From: Symbiodinium sp. CCMP2592
Lineage: Eukaryota > Sar > Dinophyceae > Suessiales > Symbiodiniaceae
Assembly (NCBI GenBank): GCA_905221615.1
Contig: CAJNDT010000135.1
Span: 235,037-299,036, forward strand
DNA length: 64,000 nucleotides
Reading direction: 5' to 3'
The translations under genes were made by a program, and so were the position numbers. Shown piece after piece: positions 53,193 through 64,000 of the stretch (position 1 is the first letter of the stretch; each line of letters begins with the position of its first letter). The notes beneath the pieces were generated by a model. It did not search any database and was not told where the DNA came from. It was given only the letters and a program-made list of their open reading frames with translations.

Positions 53193-54359
53193 CTGTCAAA
53201 AGGCAGGCAGTCACTCAAAAAGGGTTTATGAAAAAACTGCACAAGGATCTGATCAGTCAGTGTCCAGGATAGTCACGGAAGCAGTGCAAAATAAGTAACT
53301 GGAAACTCGCAGCTAGCATTAACTAGCAGCCAACTAGCAGCAGTAACTCAGCAACAAGCATCCACTGACTATAACCAGTTAACTAGTGACTTGTGACTAC
53401 CCTGACGACTAAGACTACTATAACCTCGTGACTAATGACTAGTGGCTAACGGCTAACGTGACTACTGGGTGACTACCGGTGACTACCGGGTGCCGGACTA
53501 CTCGACTGACTACCGGACCAGTGACTGCCAGACTGGTGACTGGTGGGAACCACTGGCATCAGTAAACGTAGAACCCCAAGTAGATTCCTAGATTGCTAGA
53601 TTCTGGGTGGTTAATACTAATTATTAGACACATAATACTAGTTACTAGAATGCAAACTGGCTTGAACCGGCAACCGGCAACCAGACCAACTTGCTACCCT
53701 GTTTCGTCGAGTCATTGTTGCAGAATGCAGAACTCATCAGACATGGTCATCTAACAGTATGGAACAGCTACGAATCTAGGACCATATCTACAATGACTGT
53801 AAAATGGGGTAACTATGGCATCCCGATTCACCGAACCGCGCTTCCCATCTCTCTTGGTACCTCGGGACCTAATTGTCAACACTGGTCACTAGCTATAGCA
53901 GCCACCAGTCACTAGTCCCTAGTCACTGGCAAGAATTCACAAGCAGCCAAGCAGACCAGTACAATAAACATCATAACTATAAGCCACTGTCGGCCATAAT
54001 CACATAATCGTTTCTCTGGTCTCCTTGCAGATTTGTATTCCCCAAAAGATATGTGGGGGATCGAAACATATAGAAACTTTGCCCCTATCCTGTTTGGGCC
54101 TTAGGGTTTAGGGCTTGCGGACGAGGATAATCATGATCATATCGGCTACAGTCTAGAGTCCGCTAGAGCCACAAATTTTCATTCCCGCAATCCCCGTGAC
54201 CTGAACCATAACTTCACCATGATATCTATGAACACAATCATAGTACCAGTAACTGTAACCATAACACACATCTCAACTATTAACTATTCATTCACACGGT
54301 CCTCAGGACCTTAAGAGAACCAAGCAAGGAGCTGATTCGAGAATGCTAAGCCTAAGCTG
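53193..54359. other. Intron of gene X2
   Basis: Many GACTACCGG / ACTAGTGACT short repeats at 53,330-53,560. No coding block recognised. Confidence 0.4.
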
Positions 54360-55034
54360 CGAGACTGCTAGACTGTCATGTAAAAAGGCCTGCTGCTTGA
54401 AGTCAGCACCCCGCTGGATCAGCTGCTGGAGGGTAGGAGGCACCGTGCGGGTCGAGTGGCCCACAAACTCTTTGGGGTAGCTCTCGGTCTGCTTGCGGGA
54501 AAGGAACGTCAACAGCACTGACGGCTGGGACTCGTGTACCATACCTTCAGGCTGCAAGTTATCCTCGCGCAAAACCAGAGCCGTGTCGCGATAGACCTGG
54601 ACACGCCTGAGGCTCAACACCTCGTCCAGCGGCAACCCCCGGAGGCTCAACAAAAAGCCTGCAAGCACTGGGTGCCCACGCTGCTCGGGCTGCAGCAGGA
54701 CTTCTTGCAGCTTGAGGAATTTGCTGGAGTGCCCCGCAAGGCGGACAACATCCCCTTCTGAGCAGAAGGCCATTTCAAACACCAAGCGGACTCCCTGGCT
54801 CGCCATGGAGCTCACAGTTGCAGGCAGGCTGAACTCAACCCCGTCCTTCAGGTTTTGGGCTGCCTCATCAATCACTCGTTTGCAAGTACGTCCAGCCTCC
54901 GAGTCTTCATGATAAAGGACGGCAACAACCTCCGGCGGTTGGTCGGGGTAGAGCTGTATCACCACCTTCAAATGCACTCCACACCACAAACCCGTCGGTT
55001 GGCTCTTGGAGTTGAAGGATGCCCACTCGACCTC
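54360..55034 (-). CDS. Exon of gene X2
   Basis: Acceptor GTGCGCAG|GAG at 55035 gives EVEWASFNSKSQPTGLWCGV upstream of the continuous frame, then PEVVAVLYHEDSEAGRTCKR and long helical sequence. The frame stops at 54303; the donor position is not certain. No known domain. Confidence 0.65.
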
Positions 55035-55217
55035 CTGCGCACATCAGGCTTCTCTTGAATCCCTTAACACTTTAGCTATAGCTAGGGCCAGGGAGCAGCT
55101 AGGGCTAGGGCTGCTTTACATGCTGATTAGTCACTGATTAGGCTGATTCGTTAGTCAGTTAGTTATGATTTATTGATTCGAACTAGATTACTTACTAGTT
55201 ACCAGTTACTAGATTAC

Positions 55218-55440
55218 TAGAGTCACTAAGAAAAGTTTCCTCAACCAACATAAAACCCAGGACCCAGGACATTTCGACGACTGAAAAGTGCCTTGGGGTT
55301 CTTCTTGCAGATCAAGCACTGCAACGAGGCCACACTCACCACGCGAGGCCTCTTGCTCTTGGGCTCCTGAACAGACAGGGCTTTGCTGGAACTTGAGATG
55401 ATGCCTGCCACACCCGACCCGTCCTCCCTGGACATCATTG
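55218..55440 (-). CDS. Exon of gene X2 with CxxC motif
   Basis: Acceptor CTTGCTTGCAG|C at 55441. Reads MMSREDGSGVAGIISSSSKA, then SLQCLICKKNPKALFSRRNV. The CLICKKNP motif resembles the start of a small zinc-binding module seen in some dinoflagellate proteins, completed perhaps in the next exon (WCGVH). Could be near the N-terminus. Confidence 0.6.
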
Positions 55441-57172
55441 CTGCAAGCAAGATGGGTCACAAGGCAATGTCAAGCCTGTGGGGCCGGCTGATCGAAAGCG
55501 GCTACGTCCGGTCGGCAAAAATCAGACAAATCTCACAAAACACTGATTCTGATAGAATCTGATAGAATCGAATGCTTGTCGCGGTCGCAAACATGAGCAG
55601 TTCATTACACATACTTCAGAAACTTCAGAGCAGCTCAGCGCCCATGAAGCCACACATTTTTCCCACAGTCCACAGGATTCGAGAGTTTCTGTGGCCAAGT
55701 GTTTTTTTCGGCAAACCCCCCACAGTAAGCCACAGGCCTACTGGAAGGTGGGGGGCACTCCGGGCTATCAAGCAGATCAAATCTAGCAGCATTGATCGTC
55801 ATACGTCATACTGGTACTCAGAGAAGCACCTGAAACATGATTTCTCTGTACTATTTCTACGGCTGGAGGCACCTGGCCGGCAGACGGCAGACGGGATTAC
55901 AGCTGTGCTCAAACGCTGTAAATTAGAGTAGCTGAGCAACCAGGACCTAGGAATTGAATCATGAATAAAGATTGAGAAGAAAACAACATGACCATACATT
56001 CATACATTACATTCACCACATTGACCGAACAAGATACTAGGTGCAGCTACTAGATACTAGGACTTACTGACTTACTAGAATCATAAAAAGTGAATCACAA
56101 GAGTTATCAGATTCCACAAACTCAGTAGCAGTCTGTCTCAGCATCCCTGCCGACACGGGCAACCAGAATCAGCTGTGCCCCAGTGTGTGCATGCACACAC
56201 ACACACACACGGAATCACACAGATGAGTCAGTGACATTCACTGTCTCCTGAAACAAGAAGGGCATGGCCAGTGACAACAGATAAGCTGGACACCGCTAGT
56301 GACCACTACCGACCGCTAGTCCTCTAGTGACCGCTAGTGCCGCTAGTGAAGACTTGACTTTGAACTGATGTGAGTCTTTGAAGCTGATGCCAATCGATTA
56401 AATAGATTGAATGAAGTCACCAATACAGTAAATTTAGTATTGAAGTATTGATACTCAGCTATTCAAATTCGGCCATCCCCTCCCAGCCCAAGAGCAGTCG
56501 GCCACAAAAAAACAGCGTTCCCACATGATTCGCTTGACCAAGATTTCAGCTGCAGCTGATACATTGTCCAGTCTACTTAGATTCTACTTAACTCTGTACC
56601 TGGCGTATGCTTGACACTCACTCTGTTAATGATAATGGTTACCTAAGACCTACCTAGGGCAGGGCGGCTAGAGCCCTGAGCGCCTGGGGACCTCGGGACT
56701 GGGGCAGCCATACACTCATACGCAGTATACATTATGTCGGTCACATAGGCAGACATACCTGCTCAAAGAAAGCCACGACGGTGTTGTTCTTGTTGTTGCT
56801 GCTGTTGTTCTTGAACTACTACTTGGTACTTTGCTCCAATCAAAGGATTGAGGCTCTCGATTAGCAATGATTAGCAGTATGGCAGTATGGGTTAGGACAG
56901 TTAGGCTCAGGGCTTAAGGCTTCAGGTTAAGCTTAAGGTTTCAAGCTTAAGGGGTAGTACCGGGTAGGGGTAGGTTCAGACCTGTGGGCTAGGTGCGGCT
57001 AGGTCTAGAGTCTAGGCGAGGGCCGGCTTCAAAAGTTTTTAAGGGCCCTTCCTGCTACAGTCGGAAAGGACTTTCGGCAGATTGAGGTGTTAGTTCGATT
57101 GTAGGTGATCAAGCTATGCCGACTCGTGTCCTTCCCGACCTTGCAAAAGTTTAGGGCTTAGGGTTTAGGGCA
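55441..57172. other. No gene recognised
   Basis: Contains a (CA)n run at 56,189-56,208 and scattered CTAGT motifs. TTTAGGG-like and GCTTAAGG fragments occur at 56,890-57,170. Confidence 0.4.
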
Positions 57173-57277
57173 TACGGTTGATGATATAAATCCTGCATCA
57201 CCCATAATAAGGAATATACCATAATTCCCATAGTTTAGGCTCCCTAAGGTAATGCAGGATTTATATCATCAACCGTA
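57173..57277. mobile_element. 105-bp MITE-like element, perfect 26-bp terminal inverted repeats
   Basis: The arms at 57173-57198 and 57252-57277 are exact reverse complements (outer bases TACGGTTGATGATATAAATC). The centre is AT-rich. It is inserted in TTTAGGG-like repeat DNA, which hides any target duplication. Confidence 0.88.
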
Positions 57278-58576
57278 GGGCTTAGGCTTAGGGATTAAAG
57301 ATGTGACTGTAATCAGTAATCACTGTAATCAGCAATGACAGCAGCATTGGAACATGATCCCCACTGCGGCCTGTAGGCAGTGAAGGATATGTTCCCAAGC
57401 GTGAAGGCAGAATCTGTGGACAGCACAGCAACACACCTGTGGACCTGATGTTGTGCAAAATTCTACTGCCAGCTGACAGCTGTCAGCTGCTCAGCTGAGT
57501 AGCAATATGATGATAGTACCTGCAAAGGCTAACACGGTAACATCGCTGGTGCCAGCAACAATGCTGCGAACACAAGCTCCACAGCTACACTACACTGTTT
57601 CTACATTCATGGGCTCATTAGCTCATTAGCTGCATCATTAGCTGCTCTTTGCTCTACTGAACTGCTACATTCCCACAAATCCTACGCTCCTACACTGTCC
57701 TACACTGGCCGCCACTGGCCCTACACATTGCCCCTGCTGAATGGAAGGTTTACATGGTTTTTTTCTAGTGGGGGGCCCGGCTACTGAAGCAGCACATCAC
57801 TAGCCACTAGAGGCTAGTAGAGTCTAGAATCTAGATAGAGTCGCAAAGGGCAGTCACTAGGGCACTAGGGCCATTAGGAATCATTAGGGCACTAGGGTCA
57901 CCTGTCACACAGGGCACAGGTAGGTGTATTCCCATTAAACTTAAACATACTAAACCTATGACTACAATTACAATGACTACAAACATATCACAACCAACCC
58001 GTGGGCCACAGGATCATCATCCCTGGAAACCAATCCAGTGGATGCTGCCTGGCATGTCCACAAACAAAGCCTGACAGGCTACGGCCAAGACCATCTTGAC
58101 AAATCTGAGCTGACTGACACACCCCAAGGAATCAACGATCAACAAATGACTGAATCGCTTAGTCAAGCTTTGTCAGGCCAGTCTAGTTACTTGCAAATCT
58201 AGGACGCTAGACCGCTAGACTCCTAGTCCTAGCAGTCCTACTATCCTAGTAATCCTAGTACCCATGAACTAGTGTCTAGTCAATCCAGTGTCTTGGCGGC
58301 TTTAGGTAGTTGTTTGTTACTGTTAATAACAGTCAATCACTCAATTAATTTATACTTCAGGTAAATTTAGTTTATTAGTTAAGTTATAGTTATAGGGCAT
58401 AGTTTAGGTCTTTAGGTTAGGTCGTTAGGTCCGGTAGGTACGGTTCGGTTTGTTGGGTTGGGTTGCGACAGTGAGGACCTGGCACCTAGGACCTAGACCT
58501 ACACCTAGGACCTAGGACCTAGGACTTAGGACCTAGGAGGAAGTATTGAAAGTTGCTCAGAAAAGCAAGAGGTCTG
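57278..58576. other. No gene recognised
   Basis: Non-coding in appearance; holds CTAGGACCTAGGAC repeats at about 58,480-58,540 and TAGTCCTAG motifs at 58,215-58,260. Confidence 0.4.
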
Positions 58577-59155
58577 TCAGCGCAAATCAAGCTCCCAATC
58601 ACCATCATCATCAGCATGAACGGCACAAGACGGGAGGCCCTTCAGCAGATACACTGCCCAAATCACAACTCCGAGGCACGGCAGCGACATGCCTTGCCCT
58701 GACAGCTCTCGCATCTTCCCTGCACACTGCTCAGGGATAGCAATGTCAAAGCCCCATCCCTGGAGCCTCATGTACTCAATCGGAAAGAGTGCCCGGTCGG
58801 CTTCAAAGGAGTAGAGTTGGGAGGATGTAGTCAAACAGCGCATCTCTCCATTCTTTCCTGAATAAGCCCTGCGAGCTGGATTTTGGCTCCAGTCCAGGAA
58901 CACATTGCACATGAGGTCAGGCCAAACAACATCACGAAGGTACCCACGGTTTGGATGCTCAGACCACTTCTGGAGACACACCAGATCAAGCATGGTTTGC
59001 ACCCGCTCATTCTGTGGAACACCCCGTCCCACAAAGTCTCGCCGACTTGTCCAAACACGGTGCTTAGCAACATCAACTCCAATGGCTTCGCTCCACCGAA
59101 CCGCCTGTGCCTTCCAGGCAGGGAAGCCCCCGCTGTCGCCACGAGTGCGGGCATC
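58577..59155 (-). CDS. C-terminal exon of a C5 DNA methyltransferase-like protein
   Basis: Acceptor TTCTGTGCAG|GAT at 59156; in-frame TGA at 58577. DFVGRGVPQNERV matches motif VIII (GVPQxRxR). RALFPIEYMRLQGWGF matches motif IX (E..RLQGFP). ELSGQGMSLPCLGVVIWAVY matches motif X (GNxV.P...). The catalytic PCQ/ENV half (motifs I-VI) was not found in the exons upstream. So this is either the end of a longer methyltransferase or a remnant. It is not the same subfamily as the retrotransposon domain at 38.3-39 kb. Confidence 0.68.
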   Translation of the reverse strand, partial: DARTRGDSGGFPAWKAQAVRWSEAIGVDVAKHRVWTSRRDFVGRGVPQNERVQTMLDLVCLQKWSEHPNRGYLRDVVWPDLMCNVFLDWSQNPARRAYSGKNGEMRCLTTSSQLYSFEADRALFPIEYMRLQGWGFDIAIPEQCAGKMRELSGQGMSLPCLGVVIWAVYLLKGLPSCAVHADDDGDWELDLR

Positions 59156-59447
59156 CTGCACAGAAGAATCTGCTTGGAACTATGAAGTCCCCCAATTGCC
59201 CAATTACCCGAGTGACTGCTAAAGGCTTTGGTGACCGTGTTGAATAGTGAACAGCGACTAGTGCCAATGCGGCGCCAATGCGGTACATTACAATGGCAAT
59301 AAGAAGATTTAACATACTAACATAATACTATTTGGAGAAAGTATTGGACATTATAAGTAATCATTATCAATAGTTCAATAGGGCCAGGAAATTTTGGTGA
59401 ATGGGATTAATGATTAATGATTGTCGTTTATATTGATAGATTATTGA

Positions 59448-59500
59448 TTAGAAGCTGCCCCCACCCTGTAATAGTGGTATAATAGGAATACAATAGGGCC

Positions 59501-59535
<35 letters not shown>

Positions 59536-59586
59536 AATATTAATATAATCCTTATGGCACTATTACAGGGTGCGGGCAGCTTCTAA
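59448..59586. mobile_element. 139-bp MITE with 8-bp target-site duplication
   Basis: Terminal inverted repeats of about 30 bp begin TTAGAAGCTGCCC and end GGGCAGCTTCTAA, with one mismatch. They flank a (TA)n core at 59,501-59,531. The octamer ATTATTGA stands directly outside both ends (59440-59447 and 59587-59594). An 8-bp duplication points to a hAT-like or Mutator-adjacent transposase family. Confidence 0.9.
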
Positions 59587-60324
59587 ATTATTGATTTTTG
59601 GCTCTTGGACTTGGACTCTTGGGCATGCACATCTGTTCAACAAAGCACTGACCTGCACAGCCTACATTCCTACATTGACTTCTGGCAAACCCCGACAGAC
59701 TCTGACAACGCATGCCGAAGCAAATCAGCCCAAGGCCCAAGGGAAACATGCAGCACAACATGAACAACTATGATCATCCATGATCTGATAGTCACAGTCT
59801 GCCTGGCCTTGCTTGTACGCTTCCAAGAACTCAAGCTGCAAGACTGAACAAACAATGCAACGCAGCTAAGCCGCTAAGCTTCCTCAAGACAATGCAGGCC
59901 CCAAAGGGACCCAAATCAAACTCTGTATGGAGCTGTTCTGCAACCCTGAAGCCTAAACCACCCATCAGCATAAGCAACCTTTTGTGCCCGGAAAGTCCCC
60001 AACCACTTATCAGTCAGTAAGCAACCTGTGCACCCCAAAGTTTGGGCCCCAAAGCCCCGGGCCCGCACCCATAACCTGTGCCCCCTCCCTCAACATCTCA
60101 AAGCAAGGCGCCCCAACCACCCCAGGCCACAGCTCCAGAATACAGACCCCACGCCCGGCCCGGCCCCAATCCTCACGTTGCCTTGGCCCTGGCCGGGGCC
60201 CCAGGCCTGGGCCCCTGGGCTGGTGCGGGGAGTGCCCGGCCCCCCCCGTTCACCGCCCCCAGACCCCCCATGCCAGCCCGCCCTGGCCTGGGCCGAAAAG
60301 TGGTCACTCCCTAGGGAAAATGCA

Positions 60325-60495
60325 AAAAAAATGTGAAAAAAATGTGAAAAAAAATGTGAAAAAAATGTGAATCAAATGTGAATCAAATGTGAAAAAAAAG
60401 CTCCGAAAATGTGGCCCTGAAAGCACTGGAAAATCCATGGTTCGAAAAATGTGACGGGAAATGTGAATCAGCAGGAAATGTGACAGAAATTGTGA
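60325..60495 (+). repeat. AATGTGAA-rich simple repeat, copy 2
   Basis: AATGTGAAAAAAATGTGAA, AATGTGAATCAAATGTGAA and similar, same motif as 33,355-33,505. Confidence 0.8.
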
Positions 60496-60509
60496 CCCTT
60501 GACATGCCC

Positions 60510-60723
60510 ACCCAATCCCAGCTTGCCAGGCCTTCTTCGCCCCTTGCTTTGCAAGAATCTCCAGGTTCTTCTCATATTGTGGATGGTCAGGCTGCATCAT
60601 AAGCTCACGAATAGACGCTGGAGGCACCTCCTTTTGGCCATCCAAGATCTCCTCATATGCAGCAAACACACTGATTAGCAGATTAACATCCCTCAACCGA
60701 CTTAGCCGACTTAGCCTTTGCTT
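60510..60723 (-). CDS. Exon of gene X1 (limits approximate)
   Basis: Phase-0 acceptor GTGTAAAG|CAA gives RLSRLRDVNLLISVFAAYEE, continuing LDGQKEVPPASIRELMM and EKNLEILAKQGAKKAWQAG. Donor near GATTGG|GTGGG. Helical, no domain recognised. Confidence 0.5.
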
Positions 60724-60785
60724 TACACTGTACACTGTACTCAGACTCATGTTGCAACTGACATGATGGCCGAAACTTTAACCAC

Positions 60786-60921
60786 CTGCTGCATGCTCAA
60801 ACAGCTGGCAACTTTCATATTCACTGCAATCACTGCAGCCCAAAGCGCCTGCATGATGCAACTCAGCTTGGTCGCATCATCTGCAGAGTAGATGTCCTTC
60901 CTCAGCAGCACCATGTAGATC
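60786..60921 (-). CDS. Exon of gene X1
   Basis: Acceptor TTCCGGCAG|GATC and donor CAGCAG|GTGG. Encodes IYMVLLRKDIYSADDATKLS and SCLSMQQ; 45 codons plus one base. No family recognised. Confidence 0.6.
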
Positions 60922-61132
60922 CTGCCGGAACACATATCTGATCTAATCTGAGAGTGGATTGGTGGGATTGCATATGCAAAGGGGATTCCCGGCTAGCTGC
61001 TAGTTTGGCAAGTGCTGAGCATCACTGAATCTGGCAAAATTGGCAGTGCTGAGTTGCTTTTTTTCTCTTCATGGGCAAAGCACTGCAACACGCGTACCGA
61101 GCATCTGATGTTGTCATGGGAGCCGCTTTATG

Positions 61133-62065
61133 GAACTCGATCCGGCTCTTCAGCTTCATCCTCCCTTCTCACCCGCTCGTTGCGGGCCATCGCCTCTGCA
61201 CCAGGGAGCTTCAAGAAGCGTTGCCGGGCCGACAATCGTTCAGCTTGTGTAAAGGATGACAACAGCTTAGGAGCTTGGTGAGCCTCTCGAGTGGAATGGT
61301 CCTTGCCGCAGAAAAGCCACTGAGCCAGCAGTCCAAGAGGTCTGCCCTGCCCTGCACGGGCAGGTAAAGTTGATGGCTTGCATGTCCTGGATTTTCTGCA
61401 GTCTTCATGGCCTTTTTGGCGGCAGAAAGCAACAAAGTTTTGGGCTGGTGGATAGAAGTGAATGGAACCAAAACCATCAATATCACACGTTTGCTCGAGG
61501 TAGGACCGCTTCCTGCCAGAAGTTGCCACTTGGAGGGCTTCATCGCCATCTTCTGCAGATTCGGCTGGAGGAGGATTTGCACGAGCTGGCATGGGGTCGG
61601 TCGACGACGATGCCGGTTCTGCTGATGCAGCTGGCCCTGCAGGCCCATCTCCCCCTCCAGTGTCGCCACCAAATCTGGGCCCACGCTTCGGCAGCCATTT
61701 GCTGATCTTCTGGGCCAAACTCTTTGGCTTGGCCTTGGCTTTGGCAGCCTTGGCAGCCTCTACCACATCAATCTGTCTGAGAATCCATGGAGCGACTGGA
61801 GCATCATCATCGGACAATGCCTCGGCCTCCGAAGAAGCCTGGGAATCAGTTCCTTCACTGTCCTCGGCTGCAGCGGCATTGTCGGCACCATCAGCAGCTT
61901 CAGCATCGTCAGGTGCAGCAGCAGCTGCTCCAAGCTGGCGCGGCTTCTTCAAAGGTCGAGAAGATGAACTCTTGTTCTTTCTTTTTCTCGGTTTTCCACC
62001 ACTGCGCTTCTTCGTGCCATACAGCTTCTGCAGTCTCTTTTCCTCCATCGCACCCTGATCAGAGA
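61133..62065 (-). CDS. Exon of gene X1: charged, disordered, then a folded C-terminal block
   Basis: Acceptor TTTTGCCTTGCAG|TCTC at 62066. A basic nuclear-localisation-like start (KKRSGGKPRKRKNKSSSSR) is followed by acidic Ala/Glu/Asp-rich sequence. A probable folded part comes next, with HFYPPAQNFVAFCRQKGHED, GRPLGLLAQWLFCGKD and SFTQAERLSARQRFLKLPG. Probably nuclear. Donor near ATCGA|GTTCC. Confidence 0.62.
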
Positions 62066-62491
62066 CTGCAAGGCAAAAAACAGCAGAATTGAAGCATGTT
62101 TATCAAACTATCGCTCCTGACTATTGACTATTGAATACCGGAAAATTGTATTTCTGAGCCACTTAGTGACTTAGTGACTTAGTGATTTAGTCTCAATTTA
62201 TTACCGAGCCTTACTCCCTCCATGCGCACTTGACTCTACTTGCAGCCTATGCATCTGCTTCCATAATGTTATGACTGTTGCGGTAACAAAAATGACATAA
62301 CTGCTAGCTGCTAGCTACTCAGCTGTGCTGATAAGAGCTAACTAACCCAGCGACCTAGCTAACTAACTTAACTAACAGTGACTAACTGACTAACTGGGTA
62401 ATGACTGTGACTAATGATAACTAATGTAACTACTAGTGGCAGCGGAAACTAGTCAGTCTAATAACTGGACACTGAAACAACAAGAGATCAC

Positions 62492-63345
62492 CACATGTGA
62501 AAACACACTTCGCTGCAACCAACAGTAGCCTTCCACACAAGCAGCTCCGGAACAGAGGCCAGCCGAAGCACTTCAACAACCTCAGGCGCCATGTCTAATG
62601 GAGCCAGCTCGCTGTCGTCAACAAAGATGATATACATCGCAGCCTTCCAAGCAAACTTGAGATCAAATCTCTGTTTGAATGCCACAGTGTCCCGCAAGAA
62701 AATTGAGGGCTCCGGAACTCGCAGCACAGTCAGTTGCCGACCATCTGTTGTTACCTGGGACTCAGGCTGTTCATCCAACAGGAGGAAGCTGAAGTGCCAG
62801 TCCCGAAAATTGGCATATGAAACATGCACCCAGATGCTTTCGTCCACGTGGGATTGCTCCACGCCTTGTCCGGAGTCCTGATCAGCATCCGCAAGAGGTT
62901 CTTGGCAGACTGTGTCCCAACCTGCACTTGTGTCAAAACTCGGCATCTGTCCCTCTGGCGGCAGCTTTGTGAACTTGAACACCAGAAGCCCTTGCTCCAT
63001 GAAAAGCCGCGGGACAGGCTTCTTCCCCTTCTGCACTGCAGGCTTTGATCCTTGCCGAGCACTGTCGGCGTCTGGCTTGGCTTTTGCTGCAGGCTTGACC
63101 CGCAGGAAAGGGCGGAAAAGTGACACCAGATTGGCATGAATCCTTTGGGCAGTCACGTGCTTGCCACAAACACACTCTGCAACTTTGCAACATTCCTGCT
63201 CATGAAAGTCCAGCCCCCTGTGCACCCCAGACAGAGATGGGGCATCGCAGTGCAGACGCATTGCAGATTGAGACTGGGTGACCTCCACGAGCTCTTTGAG
63301 CAAGCCACTTCTGTTGGGCAAAGTGCTGAAGAATTCCTTCAGGGG
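62492..63345 (-). CDS. Exon of gene X1
   Basis: Acceptor ATACCTCCTCCAG|CCCC at 63346. Reads PLKEFFSTLPNRSGLLKELV, then a Cys/His cluster (FHEQECCKVAECVCGKHVTA) and a beta-rich region (IWVHVSYANFRDWHFSFLLL, MYIIFVDDSELAPLDM). No family recognised. The end near CACATGTG|GTGATC is approximate. Confidence 0.58.
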
Positions 63346-64000
63346 CTGGAGGAGGTATTTGTATTTTAATGATATCAAGTAGAGTCAGAGGTTGGGGATT
63401 GGGTTTAGTTTAGATCTGTGCAGCAACAGCACAGCACCACCACCACCACCACCAACAACAACAACAAGAGAAACCTCTGCCAAGCGCTCTAGCCGCTAGC
63501 CGACTCTAGCCCAGATGGTGATTCAACAAATGCTTTCAACAATGGATTAACGAGTATCAGACACTCCCTAAACCCTGCTTGTCTGCGACTCCATGGCTAT
63601 GTCCGGCTAAGTCAATTTTGGCACACGACAATCAATAAAATTCAATACAACCAATACAATCATGATTTTCTACTAACTACTAGTAGACGTTCTTGTCTAC
63701 ACTGGTAGCCATCAGCAGTCAACAAATGTTAATCTGTCAATCTCTCTTTTGATAGCTGATAGATGATAGATTCTGATAGATCAGATCTATGTAGCACAGT
63801 TCAGTAGCCGCCAAGATAGGTGGGCTGCAAAAGATGACAAAGTATGTCCAAGTCTGAGTTTGCCACGTCGAGTAGAGGAGTCTAGGTCCTGGTCATGGTC
63901 GCTCAGTAGCCACTAGTCACTAGTCACTAGTCCCAGTTATTCAGCTGTTGGGTCCTGATCATACTGGTGATTGGCGGAGAATGGCTGCCTGCTATATGCT
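63346..64000. other. Window end; intron or upstream sequence
   Basis: Contains (ACC)n/(AAC)n at 63,437-63,470 and CACTAGTCACTAG repeats near 63,915. No exon recognised; the 5' part of gene X1 probably lies beyond the window. Confidence 0.4.

Noticed and set aside
1..64000. DinoSL relict, rRNA, tRNA or snRNA genes
   Set aside because: Scanned for spliced-leader-like GGCTCAAG ends and conserved RNA motifs; nothing convincing was seen by eye.

Overview
The window looks like nuclear DNA of a dinoflagellate, most likely of the Symbiodiniaceae or a close relative. The reasons are: recognisable genes cut into many small exons whose introns often start with GC or GA instead of GT and end AG|G; nearly all genes on the minus strand, as in unidirectional gene clusters; interstitial TTTAGGG/CCCTAAA-like arrays; short inverted-repeat elements that form introns; and a tyrosine-recombinase retrotransposon. 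The species cannot be fixed from sequence alone. No DinoSL, rRNA, tRNA or CRISPR was found. Exon models below were built by eye from conserved motifs and reading-frame continuity; none has transcript support.

1-35 kb. Degenerate telomere-like repeats occupy the left edge and recur at 2.7, 10.6-11.5 and 33.7-34.7 kb. Between them are minus-strand genes. The best resolved (3623-10207) is a six-exon receptor-like gene of about 1,370 residues: signal peptide, OpuAC-like (glycine betaine-type) ligand-binding domain, cysteine-rich GCC2/GCC3-type repeats, a multi-pass membrane region and a cytoplasmic TIR domain. One of its introns is a small inverted-repeat introner; another carries a higher-order tandem array. 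Upstream lie an aldo/keto reductase split into many tiny exons (12.2-15.1 kb), a histidine-phosphatase gene (16.8-17.6 kb), a membrane-anchored glucan-active glycoside hydrolase (19.4-23.1 kb) and a folate/biopterin-transporter-like gene (26.8-28.6 kb). A decayed LINE reverse transcriptase (30.5-31.9 kb), a GA-rich microsatellite and AATGTGAA-rich DNA follow.

35.2-46.5 kb. An apparently young, 11.3-kb DIRS-order retrotransposon lies on the minus strand. It has PAT/Ngaro-type split direct repeats (A1 - ORFs - B1 A2 - spacer - B2). In transcription order it encodes two proline/cysteine-rich ORFs, a tyrosine recombinase, a zinc-knuckle Gag-like protein, and a cytosine-methyltransferase-like/reverse transcriptase/RNase H polyprotein. 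The last has no usable ATG and continues in frame after a UGA-CUAG stop context, which suggests Gag-Pol stop readthrough.

46.5-64 kb. At least twelve minus-strand exons of one or two genes lie in DNA rich in CTAGT/CCTAGG-type short repeats. One exon (58577-59155) holds the C-terminal motifs of a C5 DNA methyltransferase; the rest are unrecognised. Two clean MITE-like elements sit here, one with an 8-bp target-site duplication.
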